The notes beneath the pieces were generated by a model. It was given only the letters and a program-made list of their open reading frames with translations. It had not been told where the DNA came from and searched no databases. From positions 1 to 13,848 of the forward strand of contig QGUR01000102.1 in NCBI GenBank assembly GCA_003242205.1: DNA of 13,848 nt. Reading direction: 5' to 3'. The DNA is from Chloroflexota bacterium. GTDB lineage: Bacteria > Chloroflexota > Anaerolineae > Aggregatilineales > Phototrophicaceae. This document shows positions 13,131 through 13,848 of the stretch, one piece after another (positions within the stretch are counted from its first letter, which is position 1; each line of letters begins with the position of its first letter). A program made the position numbers and the translations under genes.

Positions 13131-13848
13131 ATGAAGACTTACGAACGGCGTCAGGAAATACTGGCTGCGCTGCGCGAGCAGCCGGAAATGAAGATCGCTG
13201 CGCTTGCCGAGCGTCTTGGCGTGTCGCCAGGGACGATACGCAATGATCTAAATTTTCTGGCGAAGCAGCGGCAGGTGAGGCGAACGCGTGGTGGCGCCAC
13301 TCTCGCCAACAGCCACTCAATTGCCAATCCTGAGTTCGCCGCTCGTGCCAATAGCAATGCGTCGGGCAAGCGTGCCATTGCTCGTTGGGCGGCTGACCTT
13401 GTGAAAGATGGGGATGCGATTTTTCTGGATGACAGCACCACTGCATTTCATATGGTGGCCTATCTTCAGGACCGGCGTGACCTGACTGTCGTAACCAATG
13501 GCATTGAGACGGCGGCTGCCGCAGCGCGTAACCCGAACGCAACGGTCGTGTTGCTTGGAGGCATCGTCCGCCCAAAAACCAATTCCGTTTTCGGCAAGCT
13601 GGGCGAAGACGCGCTTGACGGCCTGCACATTCGTACTGCGTTTGTCTCGTGTAGCGGCTTCTCGACGCGCGCGGGTTTTACGGAGATGGACATGGAGACA
13701 GCGCAGTTGAAGAGCAAGGTGATCGCTATCGCTCAGCGTACGGTCGCGCTGGTCGAGTCCAGCAAGTTTGGCGTCGTCCATCTGAGTTCGTTCGCGCAGG
13801 CGGATAAGCAGGCCAAAACCCTGACCAACCACGAAACAAACGCACCAG
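13131..13848 (+). CDS. DeoR/GlpR-family transcriptional regulator (3' partial)
   Basis: The frame opens with ATG at 13131 and stays open to the window end, giving 239 codons of a family usually about 250-260 residues long, so nearly the whole protein is here. The N-terminal helix-turn-helix spans about residues 5-55: RRQEILAALRE, LAERLGVSPGTIRNDLNFL, and the VRRTRGGA wing. The C-terminal sugar-phosphate-sensing DeoRC domain shows IFLDDSTT (96-103), VVTNG, LLGG and the closing ALVESSKFG block. Family members generally repress sugar-catabolism operons and release DNA on binding a phosphorylated sugar. As the last visible gene of the rightward unit it probably controls its own operon and the divergent binding-protein gene, with the half-site cluster at 7575-7601 as a candidate target. 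The ribosome-binding site is weak and the gap to the isomerase is only 20 bases, consistent with reinitiation. Confidence 0.92.
   Translation, partial: MKTYERRQEILAALREQPEMKIAALAERLGVSPGTIRNDLNFLAKQRQVRRTRGGATLANSHSIANPEFAARANSNASGKRAIARWAADLVKDGDAIFLDDSTTAFHMVAYLQDRRDLTVVTNGIETAAAAARNPNATVVLLGGIVRPKTNSVFGKLGEDALDGLHIRTAFVSCSGFSTRAGFTEMDMETAQLKSKVIAIAQRTVALVESSKFGVVHLSSFAQADKQAKTLTNHETNAP

Noticed and set aside
1..13848. CRISPR arrays, tRNA or rRNA genes, transposases, integrases, phage genes
   Set aside because: No spaced repeat array, cloverleaf-like sequence, rRNA segment or mobile-element protein motif was recognised on either strand.

Overview
The window is chromosomal DNA from a bacterium of moderately high GC content. 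A Chloroflexota-like (Anaerolineae-type) organism is my best guess. It rests on gene content: family-5 solute-binding proteins used next to sugar-catabolism genes, an Lhr-like helicase tail, a fucose/arabinose-isomerase-like enzyme and a DeoR regulator. No rRNA or marker gene settles it, so the taxonomy is a low-confidence inference.

Left part (1-4112). The 3' end of a probable Lhr/DEAD-box-type helicase runs in from outside (+). It is followed by a convergent single-polypeptide ABC exporter (-), a 563-base divergent intergenic region, and an alpha/beta hydrolase of the FrsA/pseudooxynicotine-hydrolase type (+). The intergenic region holds a perfect TATAAT box and a 20-codon mini-ORF with a strong Shine-Dalgarno. 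A 26-bp direct repeat (24/26 identical) covers the end of the helicase gene (339-364) and recurs just after the hydrolase (4066-4091). The exporter plus hydrolase module is therefore bracketed by repeats, one of which lies at a gene 3' end.

Right part (4110-13848). This is one sugar-uptake and catabolism locus organised around a 312-base divergent promoter region (7358-7669). Leftward run a family-5 periplasmic/extracellular solute-binding protein and then a cytoplasmic FGly-type sulfatase, separated by a perfect 13-bp hairpin. Rightward, tightly packed (short gaps or overlaps), run two Dpp/Opp-type permeases, two Dpp/Opp-type ATPases, an L-arabinose/L-fucose isomerase-family enzyme with the AraA catalytic Glu/Glu/His/His pattern, and a DeoR-family repressor cut off by the window end.

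Proposed working model (inference): the transporter imports a small, possibly sulfated, sugar or oligosaccharide. The sulfatase removes sulfate in the cytoplasm, the isomerase turns the aldose into a ketose, and the DeoR protein senses a downstream sugar phosphate and controls the divergent promoters. A cluster of TGTTC/GAACA half-sites there is the best candidate operator. The glycoside hydrolase, kinase and aldolase that would complete such a pathway are not in the window. No tRNA, rRNA, CRISPR array or insertion sequence was seen.
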